Source: Flammeovirgaceae bacterium (GTDB taxonomy: Bacteria; Bacteroidota; Bacteroidia; Cytophagales; Cyclobacteriaceae). Taken from it: DNA of 64,000 nt. Where the stretch lies: positions 992,001 through 1,056,000 of the forward strand of contig CP054185.1 of NCBI GenBank assembly GCA_015180985.1. Direction: 5' to 3'. The notes beneath the pieces were generated by a model. That model was not told where the DNA came from and did not search any database. It saw only the letters and a list, made by a program, of their open reading frames with translations. Positions 36,933 through 46,265 of the stretch are shown piece after piece; the first letter of the stretch is position 1; every line of letters begins with the position of its first letter. Position numbers and translations under genes: made by a program.

Positions 36933-37967
36933 TCATTCCTGATAAATCACGTGCAGCAAGGTGTTGCCAACAGCCTGCAGTTTCTCTTTACTAATCAAAT
37001 CCATATTGTCCTTGCGGGTATGGTGAAAGTCGCCAAAAAAACCAAGTTCAGGGTCGTAGCTGATGATGTTAATCATCGGAATTTTGGCAAACTCATTTAC
37101 AAAAACATGATCATCCGTAATGCTCCCTTCTGTTTTATTAATGAAAATGTTTCCATAACCCAGGCGCGCTGCGGTTGACCATACTTTATTTACAATACCG
37201 GGTGCATATTCCATGGAATAACCCTCTTTAACAAAAACTGAGTTTTGCCCGCCAACCATATCGAGTAAAATGCCAAAGTAAGCTGAGTAGTTTGGTTTAT
37301 GTTTGTTCTTCGACCAGTACTGCGACCCCAGGCACCACCACGAATGAAGATTTTTCGGCAACGGGTAATCCACTTGTTTACCGTACAGCGTTTCGGCTGT
37401 AGCCTGGTCAAACCCCCAGTCTTCACCATCAAATAGTATTAAATCAACGCCAACTGACGGAGGCGCTGCGGTATGCAGGGCACGCGCAATTTCTAGTAAT
37501 ACCCCTACGCCACTTGCCCCGTCATTGGCCCCGTCAAAATACCCGCGTGGCTTTTCGTTATCCTTATCTGAAAACGGGCGTGTATCCCAATGGGCAGCCA
37601 ATAAAATCCGTTTCGAACGTTCAGGATAATATGAGGCGATGATGTTTCGTAAAGAAAGTTTCTGTTGATCATAAGTGGTGGCGGTAAATTCCTGCACGGT
37701 AACCTCAGCTCCGTATTGTTTCATCAGTGCAACAAAATAATTGCCTGCCTGGCGGTGTGCATTGGTGTTGGGTATGCGTGGCCCGAAAGCCACTTGCCGT
37801 TCAATGAAATAATAGGCTGAGTCGGAGTTGAATGCGGGTGCAGGGATGGTTTTTACAGGCTTTTCGCCAGTACCATTATTTTTATTTTCAGGCCCTGTTT
37901 TACACGAAAGCACCAATAAAAGTGCGCTCAAAGAAACTATTAAATAGAGGCGATTACGCAGCAACAT
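36933..37967 (-). CDS. M28-family lipoprotein peptidase (glutaminyl-peptide cyclotransferase-like)
   Basis: A 344-residue exported protein with a lipobox (LLLVLSC, acylated Cys about residue 20) when started at the ATG at 37967. The M28 metal-binding sites can be read: AAHWDTRPFSD, DGANDGASGVGVLLE, LFDGEDWG and a late HVF/VNEFAKIPMINII region. SWWCLGSQYW is also seen in glutaminyl cyclase-like M28 members. It may cyclise N-terminal glutamine, which is common for T9SS-exported proteins in this phylum, or act as an aminopeptidase. Upstream in-frame sequence to 38228 crosses the rimP promoter and leader and is not coding. Confidence 0.87.
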   Translation of the reverse strand: MLLRNRLYLIVSLSALLLVLSCKTGPENKNNGTGEKPVKTIPAPAFNSDSAYYFIERQVAFGPRIPNTNAHRQAGNYFVALMKQYGAEVTVQEFTATTYDQQKLSLRNIIASYYPERSKRILLAAHWDTRPFSDKDNEKPRGYFDGANDGASGVGVLLEIARALHTAAPPSVGVDLILFDGEDWGFDQATAETLYGKQVDYPLPKNLHSWWCLGSQYWSKNKHKPNYSAYFGILLDMVGGQNSVFVKEGYSMEYAPGIVNKVWSTAARLGYGNIFINKTEGSITDDHVFVNEFAKIPMINIISYDPELGFFGDFHHTRKDNMDLISKEKLQAVGNTLLHVIYQE

Positions 37968-37987
37968 TTTTTCAAGAGGCAAATGAT

Positions 37988-38019
37988 TTTGCAAGTAATT
38001 CAAAAAACGCATACTTTTG
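37988..38019 (+). promoter_or_regulatory. Consensus promoter of rimP-nusA-infB
   Basis: TTTG at 37988-37991 and TACTTTTG at 38012-38019 are separated by 20 bases, an ideal Bacteroidota promoter. The transcript would start near 38025 and include the hairpin at 38046-38067. Confidence 0.8.
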
Positions 38020-38045
38020 CATCGAAGTTTATGAATAACCAAGAC

Positions 38046-38067
38046 GAGGGGACAGAACAGTCCCCTC
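38046..38067 (+). promoter_or_regulatory. Leader hairpin of rimP (attenuator-like)
   Basis: Perfect 8-base stem GAGGGGAC / GTCCCCTC with an AGAACA loop, followed by TTTGTTTT. It lies 18 bases before the rimP ATG, inside the predicted leader. It looks like a terminator placed upstream of the gene, consistent with NusA-linked autoregulation. That function is inference. Confidence 0.65.
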
Positions 38068-38085
38068 TTTGTTTTGGTGGTTTTT

Positions 38086-38550
38086 ATGGAAATACGGGAT
38101 AGCATACGGGAATTGGCCGAAAAATACCTGAAAGACAACTCGCAGTTTATTGTGGACGTCATCGTTTCCCTGCGCAGAAACCCGAAAAAAGTTTTAGTGA
38201 TACTGGATGGCGACCAGGGTGCTACCATTGACGATTGTGCCGACTTAAACCGGGCGCTTTCTGAATCACTCGATAAGGTGAACCTGATTGAGGGACGGTA
38301 CGTGCTGGAAGTGTCAACTCCGGGGCTTGATCATCCGCTGCAACTAAAGCGGCAGTATTACAAAAACATAAACCGCAAGGTGCGTGTAAAAACTGCTGCT
38401 TCTGCTGTTGAAGGCGTGCTGATTGCGGTAACTGATGAATCAATAACAATTCGCCAGACTTCCGGAAACAACAAAAAAAAGGAGATAAAGGAAATAATTA
38501 TTCCGTTTACTGAAATAGAAAAAACGTTTGTGTTGGTTTCATTTAATTGA
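38086..38550 (+). CDS. rimP: Ribosome maturation factor RimP
   Basis: RimP helps assemble the 30S subunit. The 154-residue product starts at the ATG at 38086 (MEIRDSIRELAEKYL) and has the two family segments: DGDQGATIDDCADLNRALSE and the LEVSTPGLDHPLQ strand, followed by an SH3-like C-terminal domain. The gene leads the classical rimP-nusA-infB operon. Its stop codon overlaps the nusA ATG by one base (TGATG). Confidence 0.93.
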   Translation: MEIRDSIRELAEKYLKDNSQFIVDVIVSLRRNPKKVLVILDGDQGATIDDCADLNRALSESLDKVNLIEGRYVLEVSTPGLDHPLQLKRQYYKNINRKVRVKTAASAVEGVLIAVTDESITIRQTSGNNKKKEIKEIIIPFTEIEKTFVLVSFN

Positions 38551-39806
38551 TGACTATGACAACAATGAATGCTGCAAACCTGATTGAGTCGTTTGCCGAT
38601 TTTGCGAAACAGAAAAACATCGATCGCCCCACCATGATCCGCATCCTTGAAGATGTTTTCCGGAACATGATTAAAAAGAAGTACGAAACCGATGATAATT
38701 TTGACATCATTATCAATGCCGATAAGGGCGATCTGGAAATCTGGCGCTTCCGCGAAATAGTTGATGACGACTCCGAAGACATCTGGGATCACGACAAAAT
38801 CGCACTGTCGGAGGCACGCAAGATTGAACCGGATTTTGAGGTGGGTGAGGAAGTGGCTGAGCAGATTTACCTGGAAGACTTCGGCCGCAGGGCAGTAACC
38901 ACCGCGCGCCAAACCCTTATACAAAAAGTTAAAGACCTGGAAAAGGATATCCTCTTCCAGAAGTACAAAGACCTAGTTGGCGAAATCATAACCGGTGAGG
39001 TTTACCAGGTGCTGAGCAAAGAAGTGTTGCTGATTGATGCCGAGGGCAATGAAATCTCCATCCCGCGAAGTGAACAAATTCATAAAGACCGGTACCGCAA
39101 GGGCGAAAGCGTACGGGCCATTGTGCACAAAGTGGAGATGGTAAACGGCAACCCGAAAATTATTTTATCAAGAACCTCGCCCGTGTTTTTGGAGCGTTTG
39201 TTTGAACAAGAGGTGCCCGAAGTGTATGACGGACTGATTACTATTAAAAAAGTAGTACGCGAGCCTGGCGAACGGGCGAAGGTTGCCGTTGAATCGTACG
39301 ATGACCGGATTGACCCCGTAGGCGCCTGTGTGGGTATGAAGGGTTCGCGTATTCACGCCATCGTTCGTGAATTGCAGAATGAAAACATTGACGTTATCAA
39401 TTATACTGAAAACCTGGAACTCTATGTTCAACGGGCACTGAGTCCGGCAAAGATTTCATCCATTAAAATTGATAAAGAGAATGGCCGTATTTCGGTTTAC
39501 CTCAAACCCGATCAGGTATCGCTGGCCATCGGTAAAGGCGGACTAAACATTAAGCTGGCAAGCCGGCTGGTAGGCTATGAAATTGATGTGTTCCGCGAAC
39601 TGGATGGTCAAACTGAAGAAGATGTAGATTTGGACGAATTTGCCGATGAAATTGAAGGCTGGGTGATTGATGAACTCAAGCGCATCGGGTTGGATACCGC
39701 CAAGAGCGTACTTAACCTGAATAAAGATGAGTTGGTTCGAAGAACCGATCTGGAGGAAGAAACAGTTGAAAGCGTACTGCAGATTCTGAAGAAGGAATTT
39801 GAATAA
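38550..39806 (+). CDS. nusA: Transcription termination/antitermination factor NusA
   Basis: NusA binds RNA polymerase and modulates pausing, termination and antitermination. The 418-residue product has the N-terminal polymerase-binding domain (LIESFADFAKQKNIDR), an S1 domain (GEIITGEVYQVLSKEVLL) and two KH domains (GACVGMKGSRIHAIVREL and AIGKGGLNIKLASRL). It lacks the acidic repeats that lengthen the E. coli protein, which is normal in this phylum. I place the start at the ATG overlapping the rimP stop; a second Met lies 6 bases later. Confidence 0.95.
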   Translation: MTMTTMNAANLIESFADFAKQKNIDRPTMIRILEDVFRNMIKKKYETDDNFDIIINADKGDLEIWRFREIVDDDSEDIWDHDKIALSEARKIEPDFEVGEEVAEQIYLEDFGRRAVTTARQTLIQKVKDLEKDILFQKYKDLVGEIITGEVYQVLSKEVLLIDAEGNEISIPRSEQIHKDRYRKGESVRAIVHKVEMVNGNPKIILSRTSPVFLERLFEQEVPEVYDGLITIKKVVREPGERAKVAVESYDDRIDPVGACVGMKGSRIHAIVRELQNENIDVINYTENLELYVQRALSPAKISSIKIDKENGRISVYLKPDQVSLAIGKGGLNIKLASRLVGYEIDVFRELDGQTEEDVDLDEFADEIEGWVIDELKRIGLDTAKSVLNLNKDELVRRTDLEEETVESVLQILKKEFE

Positions 39807-39873
39807 ATCGTTAAATACCAGTCGGCAGCGGCAGTAACTTTTTAAAGTCCTTAAAAAAGGGCAATATTTGAGC

Positions 39874-42489
39874 ATGGCAGAAGAAAAAATGATAAGGCTA
39901 AACATGGCGGCACGAAAACTCAACGTGGGCGTGCACACGGTAGTTGAGTTTTTAGCTAAGAAGGGTTTTGCCATCGATGAGAACCCAAACACCAAGTTAA
40001 CGCCTGAGCAGTTTGCTCTCCTGTCCAAGGAGTTTGCCAATTCAGCAACTGAAAAACTGGAGGCCTCCGGATTAACCATCGGCACCAAGCATGGTGAAAA
40101 TATTACCATCGAGCGCGAAAAGGAGGCAGCCAAGAAACGGCTTGAAGAAGAGGAAAGCATCCTGATTAAAAACCTGGTTTCAAAAGATCTGAAGGTTAAA
40201 GAAGAAGCAAAACCTGAAAAGATAGAGCGCGAAAAACCAAAACTTGAAGGCTTTAAAGTAGTGGGCAAGATTGAGTTGGAAAAAAAGAAAGCCGAGCCTG
40301 CCGAAGAAAAACCCGAACCAGCACCACAAAAGGAAAAAGAAGAAGTTAAGAAGCCCGAGCAGGAAGTGATTAAAGCCAAAGCGGATAAACTTCAGGGTTT
40401 AAAGGTGCTCGACCGGATAAGCCTACCTGAAACGGACAAGAAGAAAGATCAGCCTGTTGCTTCATCCGATTTAAAAGAGGATGCAAAGAAAGGAAAGCGC
40501 CCGCGCAAGCGAATTGCCCCGGCTACCGATGAACAGGGCAGGCCCCGTGGCGGCAAGCCCGTTACTCAGCGCAGTTTAAAAGAAGAACCATCCGAAAAAG
40601 AAATTCAGGAACAGATTCGTGCAACACTGGCTAAGCTTAGTGGTGGCTCTAAAAAAACTGCCGGCTCGAAATACCGCAGAGAAAAACGACAGGCCATTTC
40701 AGAAGCACAGGAACAACAAATTCTTCAGGAGCAGGCAGCCTCTAAAACCCTTAAGGTTACCGAATTTATTTCGGCCAACGATTTGGCCTCCTTAATGAAT
40801 GTTTCGGTAAACGATGTAATCTCCACCTGTCTTGGACTCGGCATGTTCGTATCCATTAACCAACGGTTGGATGCCGAGGCGATAACCGTAATAGCCGATG
40901 AATTTGGTTATGATGTGCAGTTTATAACCGAAGAGGAAACGGAACCGGTTAAAGAAGTTGAGAGTGAAGAGAACCTGAAACCCCGCGCCCCCATTGTTAC
41001 CATTATGGGGCACGTTGACCACGGTAAAACTTCATTGCTGGATTACATACGCAAAACAAAAGTTACCGCCTCCGAAGCGGGAGGTATAACCCAGCATATC
41101 GGAGCGTATGATGTTACCACCAAGAATGGTAACAAGATTGCTTTTTTGGATACCCCCGGCCACGAAGCATTTACCGCTATGCGCGCCCGCGGTGCCAAAC
41201 TTACCGACATTGCCATTATTGTTGTGGCTGCCGATGATGATGTGATGCCGCAAACAAAGGAGGCCATCAACCACGCGCAGGTGGCCGGTGTGCCCATTGT
41301 AATTGCCATTAACAAAATTGATAAGCCAACCGCCAACCCCGATAAAATCAGGGAATCGTTATCGAAGATTAATATTTTGGTTGAGGAGTGGGGAGGAAAA
41401 TACCAGTGCCAGGAAATCTCGGCCAAATCGGGCAAGGGGGTTGATGAGTTGCTTGAGAAAGTTTTGCTCGAGGCCGAGTTGCTAAACCTCAAAGCCAATC
41501 CTGATAAACCCGCTGTTGGTTCAATCATCGAAGCTTCGCTGGATAAAGGCCGTGGATATGTAGCAACAGTTATGGTGCAAAGTGGCACCCTGCATATTGG
41601 CGATGTTATGCTTGCCGGTGCTCATTATGGCCGTGTAAAGGCCATGTTTGACGACACCGGGGCAAAAATAAAAGAGGCGGGTCCTTCAACCCCGGTGCAG
41701 GTGCTTGGTCTTGATGGCGCCCCGCAGGCAGGTGAGAAATTCCAGGTGATGGAGTCGGACAGGGAAGCGCGCGAACTGGCAGCCAAACGCGGACAGATTT
41801 TGCGCGAACAGAGCATCCGAACCAAAAAGCACATTACACTTGATGAGATCGGGAGACGCCTGGCCATTGGCAACTTCAAGCAGCTGAATGTTATTGTAAA
41901 AGGCGATGTGGATGGCTCGGTAGAAGCGTTGTCGGATTCGCTGTTAAAATTATCTACCAAGGAGATACAAGTGGCCATCATCCACCGTGGTGTTGGCCAG
42001 ATTTCTGAATCGGATGTGTTGCTGGCTTCGGCTTCCGATGCCATTATTGTAGGTTTCCAGGTGCGGCCGTCCTCATCAGCCAGAAGGCTGGCTGAAAATG
42101 AAGAGATTGAAATAAGGCTTTACTCCATCATCTATGATGCCATCAACGAAATTAAGGCTGCCATGGAAGGCATGCTGGCTCCGGAGCAGGAAGAAGTGAT
42201 TGTGGGCAATGCCGAAGTGCGCAACATCTTTAAAATATCAAAAGTGGGTACCATTGCCGGCTGCATGGTTACCGATGGATACATTAAGCGCACCAACCCT
42301 ATCCGCCTCATACGCGATGGCATTGTGGTGTATGCGGGCAAGCTGGCTTCGCTGAAGCGGATGAAAGATGACGTAAGCGAAGTAAAATCGGGCTACGATT
42401 GTGGTATGGGCATTGAAAACTTTAACGACATCAAAGAAGGTGACGTTATAGAAAGTTACGAGATGCGCGAAGTGAAGCGAACGCTTTAA
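39874..42489 (+). CDS. infB: Translation initiation factor IF-2
   Basis: IF-2 is the GTPase that brings initiator tRNA to the 30S subunit and promotes subunit joining. The 871-residue product has an IF2_N module near the N-terminus ([20 protein letters not shown]), a charged Lys/Glu/Pro linker at about 90-270, and a second IF2_N module near 290-345. The G domain has G1 [10 protein letters not shown]3 DTPGHEAF and G4 NKID, and domains II-IV follow. I use the ATG at 39874; an alternative lies at 39889. It closes the rimP-nusA-infB operon and ends just before a palindromic repeat. Confidence 0.96.
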   Translation: MAEEKMIRLNMAARKLNVGVHTVVEFLAKKGFAIDENPNTKLTPEQFALLSKEFANSATEKLEASGLTIGTKHGENITIEREKEAAKKRLEEEESILIKNLVSKDLKVKEEAKPEKIEREKPKLEGFKVVGKIELEKKKAEPAEEKPEPAPQKEKEEVKKPEQEVIKAKADKLQGLKVLDRISLPETDKKKDQPVASSDLKEDAKKGKRPRKRIAPATDEQGRPRGGKPVTQRSLKEEPSEKEIQEQIRATLAKLSGGSKKTAGSKYRREKRQAISEAQEQQILQEQAASKTLKVTEFISANDLASLMNVSVNDVISTCLGLGMFVSINQRLDAEAITVIADEFGYDVQFITEEETEPVKEVESEENLKPRAPIVTIMGHVDHGKTSLLDYIRKTKVTASEAGGITQHIGAYDVTTKNGNKIAFLDTPGHEAFTAMRARGAKLTDIAIIVVAADDDVMPQTKEAINHAQVAGVPIVIAINKIDKPTANPDKIRESLSKINILVEEWGGKYQCQEISAKSGKGVDELLEKVLLEAELLNLKANPDKPAVGSIIEASLDKGRGYVATVMVQSGTLHIGDVMLAGAHYGRVKAMFDDTGAKIKEAGPSTPVQVLGLDGAPQAGEKFQVMESDREARELAAKRGQILREQSIRTKKHITLDEIGRRLAIGNFKQLNVIVKGDVDGSVEALSDSLLKLSTKEIQVAIIHRGVGQISESDVLLASASDAIIVGFQVRPSSSARRLAENEEIEIRLYSIIYDAINEIKAAMEGMLAPEQEEVIVGNAEVRNIFKISKVGTIAGCMVTDGYIKRTNPIRLIRDGIVVYAGKLASLKRMKDDVSEVKSGYDCGMGIENFNDIKEGDVIESYEMREVKRTL

Positions 42490-42494
42490 TAAGC

Positions 42495-42527
42495 AATCGT
42501 CCTACGACTTCAAGCCGCAGGACGATT
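42495..42527. repeat. Palindromic repeat (family C, copy 1) between infB and lemA
   Basis: Arms AATCGTCCTACGACTT and AAGCCGCAGGACGATT flank a single C; two mismatches in the stem become G-U wobbles in the minus-strand transcript. It shares the TCGTCCTACGACTT core with the elements at 61173 and 61413. It lies between convergent genes and may also terminate transcription. Confidence 0.75.
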
Positions 42528-42544
42528 AAACCAAAAAGAACTAA

Positions 42545-43135
42545 TCAAAACTTTACAGTTGGAGCAACCTCCGATCCCTGAGCAGCCTGGAAGCCTTTAC
42601 GGGTTTCAAAGGTTTCGCCTTTTCCGAAGGTTGACAAGGCCATGCTTTTAAAGTAGCCCCGGATGTAGGCGTTGTATTCTTTAACCGCTGCGTTGTAACG
42701 TTGGCGTGCCACGTTAATGCGGTTTTCGGTTCCTTCTAATTGCGATTGCAAATCCTGAAAATTCTCAGTCGAGCGGATTTGCGGATAGGCCTCAAAGGCC
42801 AGGTTAATGGCCGTATTTATCTGACGGCCCGCGCGATCGAGTTCTTCCGGAGTTTTGGCATTAACAATGCCGGCACGTGCCTGAGTTACTTCGCGCAAAA
42901 TGGTTTGTTCATTCTCGGCCGCACCTTTAACGGTAGCCACCAGGTTGGGCACCAGGTCGGCCCTGCGTTGGTAAGTGGCTTGTACATCTTCCCAGGCCTG
43001 GTTGGTTTCCTCCTGCAGTTTTACTGCGGTGTCGTACACACCGGTGCCCCAGAAAAAGAAGAACAGGCCCCCCAGGATGATAATGGCCAGTATCCCTCCG
43101 ATAATTGCTAATAATGTAAACATACCTCTGTTCAT
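42545..43135 (-). CDS. lemA: LemA family protein
   Basis: A 196-residue protein with one N-terminal membrane span (MFTLLAIIGGILAIIILGGLFF split by charged ends), then the LemA domain: YDTAVKLQEETNQAWEDVQ, YQRRADLVPNLVATVKGAA, and the C-terminal YNAAVKEYNAYIRGYFKSM segment. LemA proteins are membrane-anchored helical-bundle proteins of poorly known role that often sit next to TPM-domain genes. Here the TPM genes are 42 kb away. It lies 72 bases downstream of prfA. Confidence 0.92.
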   Translation of the reverse strand: MNRGMFTLLAIIGGILAIIILGGLFFFFWGTGVYDTAVKLQEETNQAWEDVQATYQRRADLVPNLVATVKGAAENEQTILREVTQARAGIVNAKTPEELDRAGRQINTAINLAFEAYPQIRSTENFQDLQSQLEGTENRINVARQRYNAAVKEYNAYIRGYFKSMALSTFGKGETFETRKGFQAAQGSEVAPTVKF

Positions 43136-43207
43136 AGTTTAGTTATTGAGATGATAAAATGAAAATTAGCGATTATTTTCAATTAACCCCGGTAGCGGAT
43201 TAAAAAA

Positions 43208-44281
43208 TTACACCGCTGTTCCTTCCGTCATTTTTTCGGCACTGTCGGCAATGCGCAACTGCTCAATGAAGTCATCAATTTCACCGTTCATAATGGCGGG
43301 CAGGTTATGCTGGGTAAACCCGATGCGGTGATCGGTTACGCGGCTTTGCGGATAATTGTAGGTGCGGATTTTTTCGGAGCGGTCGCCACTGCGTACTAAT
43401 GATTTACGCGCTGCACCAATTTCATTTTGCTGTTTTTGTACCTCCAACTCATACAACTTTGCTTTCAGCATTTGCATAGCCCGTTCGCGGTTGCCGTGTT
43501 GCGAGCGCTCAACCTGACATGTAATTACAATACCGGTGGGCTTGTGGGTGAGTTGAACTTTGGTTTCCACCTTATTCACGTTCTGACCGCCTGCACCACT
43601 CGAACGGGCCGTTTGTACTTCAATATCGGCCGGGTTAATTTCAATATTTACATCTTCAACTTCAGGCAAAACCACCACCGAAGCAGCTGAAGTATGTACA
43701 CGCCCCTGCTGTTCGGTAGCCGGTACCCGCTGAACACGGTGTACACCCGATTCAAATTTTAAGAGGCCGTAAGCATTATCACCACCAACACTGCATATAA
43801 TTTCTTTGTAACCACCCGCGGTTCCTTCGGTAAAGTCAATCACGCTCATTTTTAATCCTTTGCGGTCGCAGTAGCGTTGGTACATGCGCCACAAATCACC
43901 GGCAAAAAGGGCTGCCTCATCGCCACCGGTGCCGGCCCGGATTTCAAGAATGCAGTTCTTATCATCGTTGGGATCTTTGGGAATCAGCATCTCCTTGAGT
44001 TCCGATTCTAGTTGCCCGATGCGGGGTTCCAGGTCATCAATTTCCATCTTCGCCAGTTCCCTCAACTCGGCATCTTTTTCTTTTTGAAGCACTTCGCGCG
44101 CATGCTGATAACTGTTTTTGGCACTTAACAACTCGTTATATTTTACCACTATTTTTTCGAGGTCTCGGTACTCTTTACTGAGTTGGGAGAATTTCTTCTG
44201 GTCGTTCAGTATCTCAGGCTGTACAATTAATTGCCCTACTTCTTCAAACCGCAGTTTAATATCTTCGAGTTTAGCAGTCAT
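43208..44281 (-). CDS. prfA: Peptide chain release factor 1
   Basis: RF1 recognises UAA and UAG and triggers peptide release. The 357-residue product contains the PxT tripeptide in [14 protein letters not shown] and the catalytic GGQ in [18 protein letters not shown]. The N-terminal coiled coil and the C-terminal [19 protein letters not shown] are as expected. It starts at the ATG at 44281 and is divergent from a small lipoprotein gene. Confidence 0.96.
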   Translation of the reverse strand: MTAKLEDIKLRFEEVGQLIVQPEILNDQKKFSQLSKEYRDLEKIVVKYNELLSAKNSYQHAREVLQKEKDAELRELAKMEIDDLEPRIGQLESELKEMLIPKDPNDDKNCILEIRAGTGGDEAALFAGDLWRMYQRYCDRKGLKMSVIDFTEGTAGGYKEIICSVGGDNAYGLLKFESGVHRVQRVPATEQQGRVHTSAASVVVLPEVEDVNIEINPADIEVQTARSSGAGGQNVNKVETKVQLTHKPTGIVITCQVERSQHGNRERAMQMLKAKLYELEVQKQQNEIGAARKSLVRSGDRSEKIRTYNYPQSRVTDHRIGFTQHNLPAIMNGEIDDFIEQLRIADSAEKMTEGTAV

Positions 44282-44349
44282 GGCTAAAAAATGACCCCAA
44301 AGTTAACAAATCCGTGGAAGACAGTTTTTTAACCTGTAGATTTGAAGTG

Positions 44350-44835
44350 ATGATGCACCGTGCTTTGCTTTTATACCTGTTCATCCTTGCCGCGTGTGGT
44401 GGAAACCTTTCAGACGAACAGCGCAGGCAGTTGCGCGATGCACAACAACTGCAGGCTATACGGAAAATACCTGAAGCAGAGTTGCTCACTGAAGCTTTTG
44501 ACCGGGGCCGAAAAATAGTGAGGATACTGCAGTCTCGGCAGCCCCGGGCACAACAACTTGATTCGATAAGTAAGGCGTACCTGGCAGTGATTCGCTGGCG
44601 TGAACTTTCGGCATCCAATGCCCTTGACATCGAACAACAGGTGATTGAAGCGTATCTCGCAGCAGCCGGCTCCGGTGCTCCTGTTGCTGACAACGTGCAG
44701 CGTATCAGTACAGACAGCCTCCTTTACACCATGCCGCTCACGCGCTACCGGCCCGACAGCGTGCTTGAGGTTACAGGGGTTTGGAGCATCCGCATGGCTA
44801 TACGCGATGTTGTGCTGGGAATGAACAACCAGTAA
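44350..44835 (+). CDS. Small lipoprotein of unknown function
   Basis: A 161-residue lipoprotein starting at 44350 or 44353 (MMHRALLLYLFILAACGG, lipobox ILAAC). The mature part is helical and charged, with two Gln/Arg-rich helices and a C-terminal segment VLEVTGVWSIRMAIRDVVLG. I do not recognise a named family. It opens the 44-50 kb stretch of lineage-specific exported proteins. Its stop abuts the convergent gene at 44836. Confidence 0.72.
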   Translation: MMHRALLLYLFILAACGGNLSDEQRRQLRDAQQLQAIRKIPEAELLTEAFDRGRKIVRILQSRQPRAQQLDSISKAYLAVIRWRELSASNALDIEQQVIEAYLAAAGSGAPVADNVQRISTDSLLYTMPLTRYRPDSVLEVTGVWSIRMAIRDVVLGMNNQ

Positions 44836-45387
44836 CTATTCCGGTTTTTTTACCAGTAAAATTTTTTCCTTGAAAAACCCTTTACGGATAAGGTCTGTAA
44901 GTTTTTTTGATGTGGGGTCTATTACATATCGGGGGTTGCCATTGGTTGCGGTTTTTATAACCGGTACTTCAGCGTTTAACCTCTCAAGAAATTGTTTTCG
45001 TTCTTCTTCGTTTTCAGGAACATTCTCCATTTCCATTAATTGCAGGTCGCCATTCTTTTTGCGTTGCAACACGCGAAGGTGCCAGCTATAGGTTGCCCGG
45101 CTGTTTACAAAGTAGTACCCTTTGTAATGCTTTAGTATCAGGCTGTCGCTCAGTAAAAATTCTTCTACTTTTTCATTTTTGTCTTTGGGCTCCAGCCGGT
45201 ATCCGTTTTCAAAAATTACCAGTATGTCGTCAAGCCGGATGCCGTCTTCAGTAAGGTAGTAGCTTCCCTGAAGTTTCCTGGGTACTTTGGCCAATGCCGG
45301 CACCCCTTTTGGCTGGGGTTCCTTATAGGTGATTTCCAGGCAAGACGTGGCCAATACGGCAATGATCAGAATAAAAAAGTAACGCAT
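44836..45387 (-). CDS. Lipoprotein of unknown function
   Basis: A 183-residue protein with a clear lipobox (MRYFFILIIAVLATSCLE). The rest is beta-rich with charged segments (GSYYLTEDGIRLDDILVIFENGYRL, and ERKQFLERLNAEVPVIKT). No family or catalytic motif is recognised. It is convergent with the lipoprotein gene ending at 44835, with no spacer, and is divergent from the next plus-strand gene. Confidence 0.75.
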   Translation of the reverse strand: MRYFFILIIAVLATSCLEITYKEPQPKGVPALAKVPRKLQGSYYLTEDGIRLDDILVIFENGYRLEPKDKNEKVEEFLLSDSLILKHYKGYYFVNSRATYSWHLRVLQRKKNGDLQLMEMENVPENEEERKQFLERLNAEVPVIKTATNGNPRYVIDPTSKKLTDLIRKGFFKEKILLVKKPE

Positions 45388-45462
45388 ACCCTACGAAAGA
45401 TAAGGAAAGTGAAACATCTGTTGCAACGAGCCTTTCTCTTTATGTGTCTAACCGGGAAGACG

Positions 45463-45470
45463 TATTTTTG
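45463..45470 (+). promoter_or_regulatory. Candidate -7 box giving a leaderless mRNA for the lipoprotein at 45475
   Basis: TATTTTTG (TAnnTTTG) ends 4 bases before the ATG, so the expected start site falls on the start codon. No -33 TTTG is obvious. Confidence 0.4.
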
Positions 45471-45474
45471 TACG

Positions 45475-46197
45475 ATGAGGTTATCGCAGAGGTTTTTTCT
45501 CGTATTGCTGTCGGCTGCATTTTCCTGCAATCCGGGCGATGGGGAGGCGCCATCGGTACTTTCTTTATCATACGACTTTGCACAGACTGATCACGGCTGG
45601 ACCGGTGATTTTGCCGATTATCCCGAAGGAGACTCAGTGACCTACGAACTTGTTTTTAAACATGACACACTGCCCACTAACCTGAACAACAACGGTACGC
45701 TGAAGGCTCTGATGATCTCGGGCAATAACCTGAGCGATGATTTGTTCATGTTCATTAAGAAAAAGATTGCAGGCCTTAGGCCTAACACGGTTTATCACAT
45801 CTTGTTTAACGTCCGGTTGGCATCCAACGCGCCTACAGACGCAGTTGGCATAGGCGGTGCTCCGGGTGAGAGTGTTATTTTGAAAGCGGGCCTAACGCTA
45901 ACCGAACCGTTAAAAATACTGGATGATGACTCCTATTATCGCATGAATGTGGATAAAGGCAACCAGTTACTGGAGGGAGAAGATGTAATAAACCTTGGCC
46001 ATATCGGGGTTGCAACAAATACTACACAATACACTACCATCTTCAGAAACAACAATAGTGGCTTTCCCTTTCAGTTTACTTCAGACGAAACCGGTGAGAC
46101 CTGGGTGCTTATCGGAACGGATTCGGGTTTTGAGGGGAAGACCACTCTGTATTACACGAAAATTGATATTCTTTTCAATGAAGTTGGACCAAAATAG
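45475..46197 (+). CDS. Lipoprotein of unknown function
   Basis: A 240-residue lipoprotein. I start at the ATG at 45475 because MRLSQRFFLVLLSAAFSC gives a perfect lipobox; the frame upstream to 45409 adds a second hydrophobic stretch that is not expected. The mature protein is a beta-rich, Asp/Asn/Gly-rich domain (SYDFAQTDHGWTGDFADYPEG and later GETWVLIGTDSGFEGKTTLYY) that looks like a carbohydrate-binding-module or jelly-roll fold. The family is not recognised. Confidence 0.7.
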   Translation: MRLSQRFFLVLLSAAFSCNPGDGEAPSVLSLSYDFAQTDHGWTGDFADYPEGDSVTYELVFKHDTLPTNLNNNGTLKALMISGNNLSDDLFMFIKKKIAGLRPNTVYHILFNVRLASNAPTDAVGIGGAPGESVILKAGLTLTEPLKILDDDSYYRMNVDKGNQLLEGEDVINLGHIGVATNTTQYTTIFRNNNSGFPFQFTSDETGETWVLIGTDSGFEGKTTLYYTKIDILFNEVGPK

Positions 46198-46265
46198 CAA
46201 CTCTTTATTTTTTTTGATCTTGATTTTTGCTTTTTCCTATCTTTAAAGCCCAACAAATACATCTT

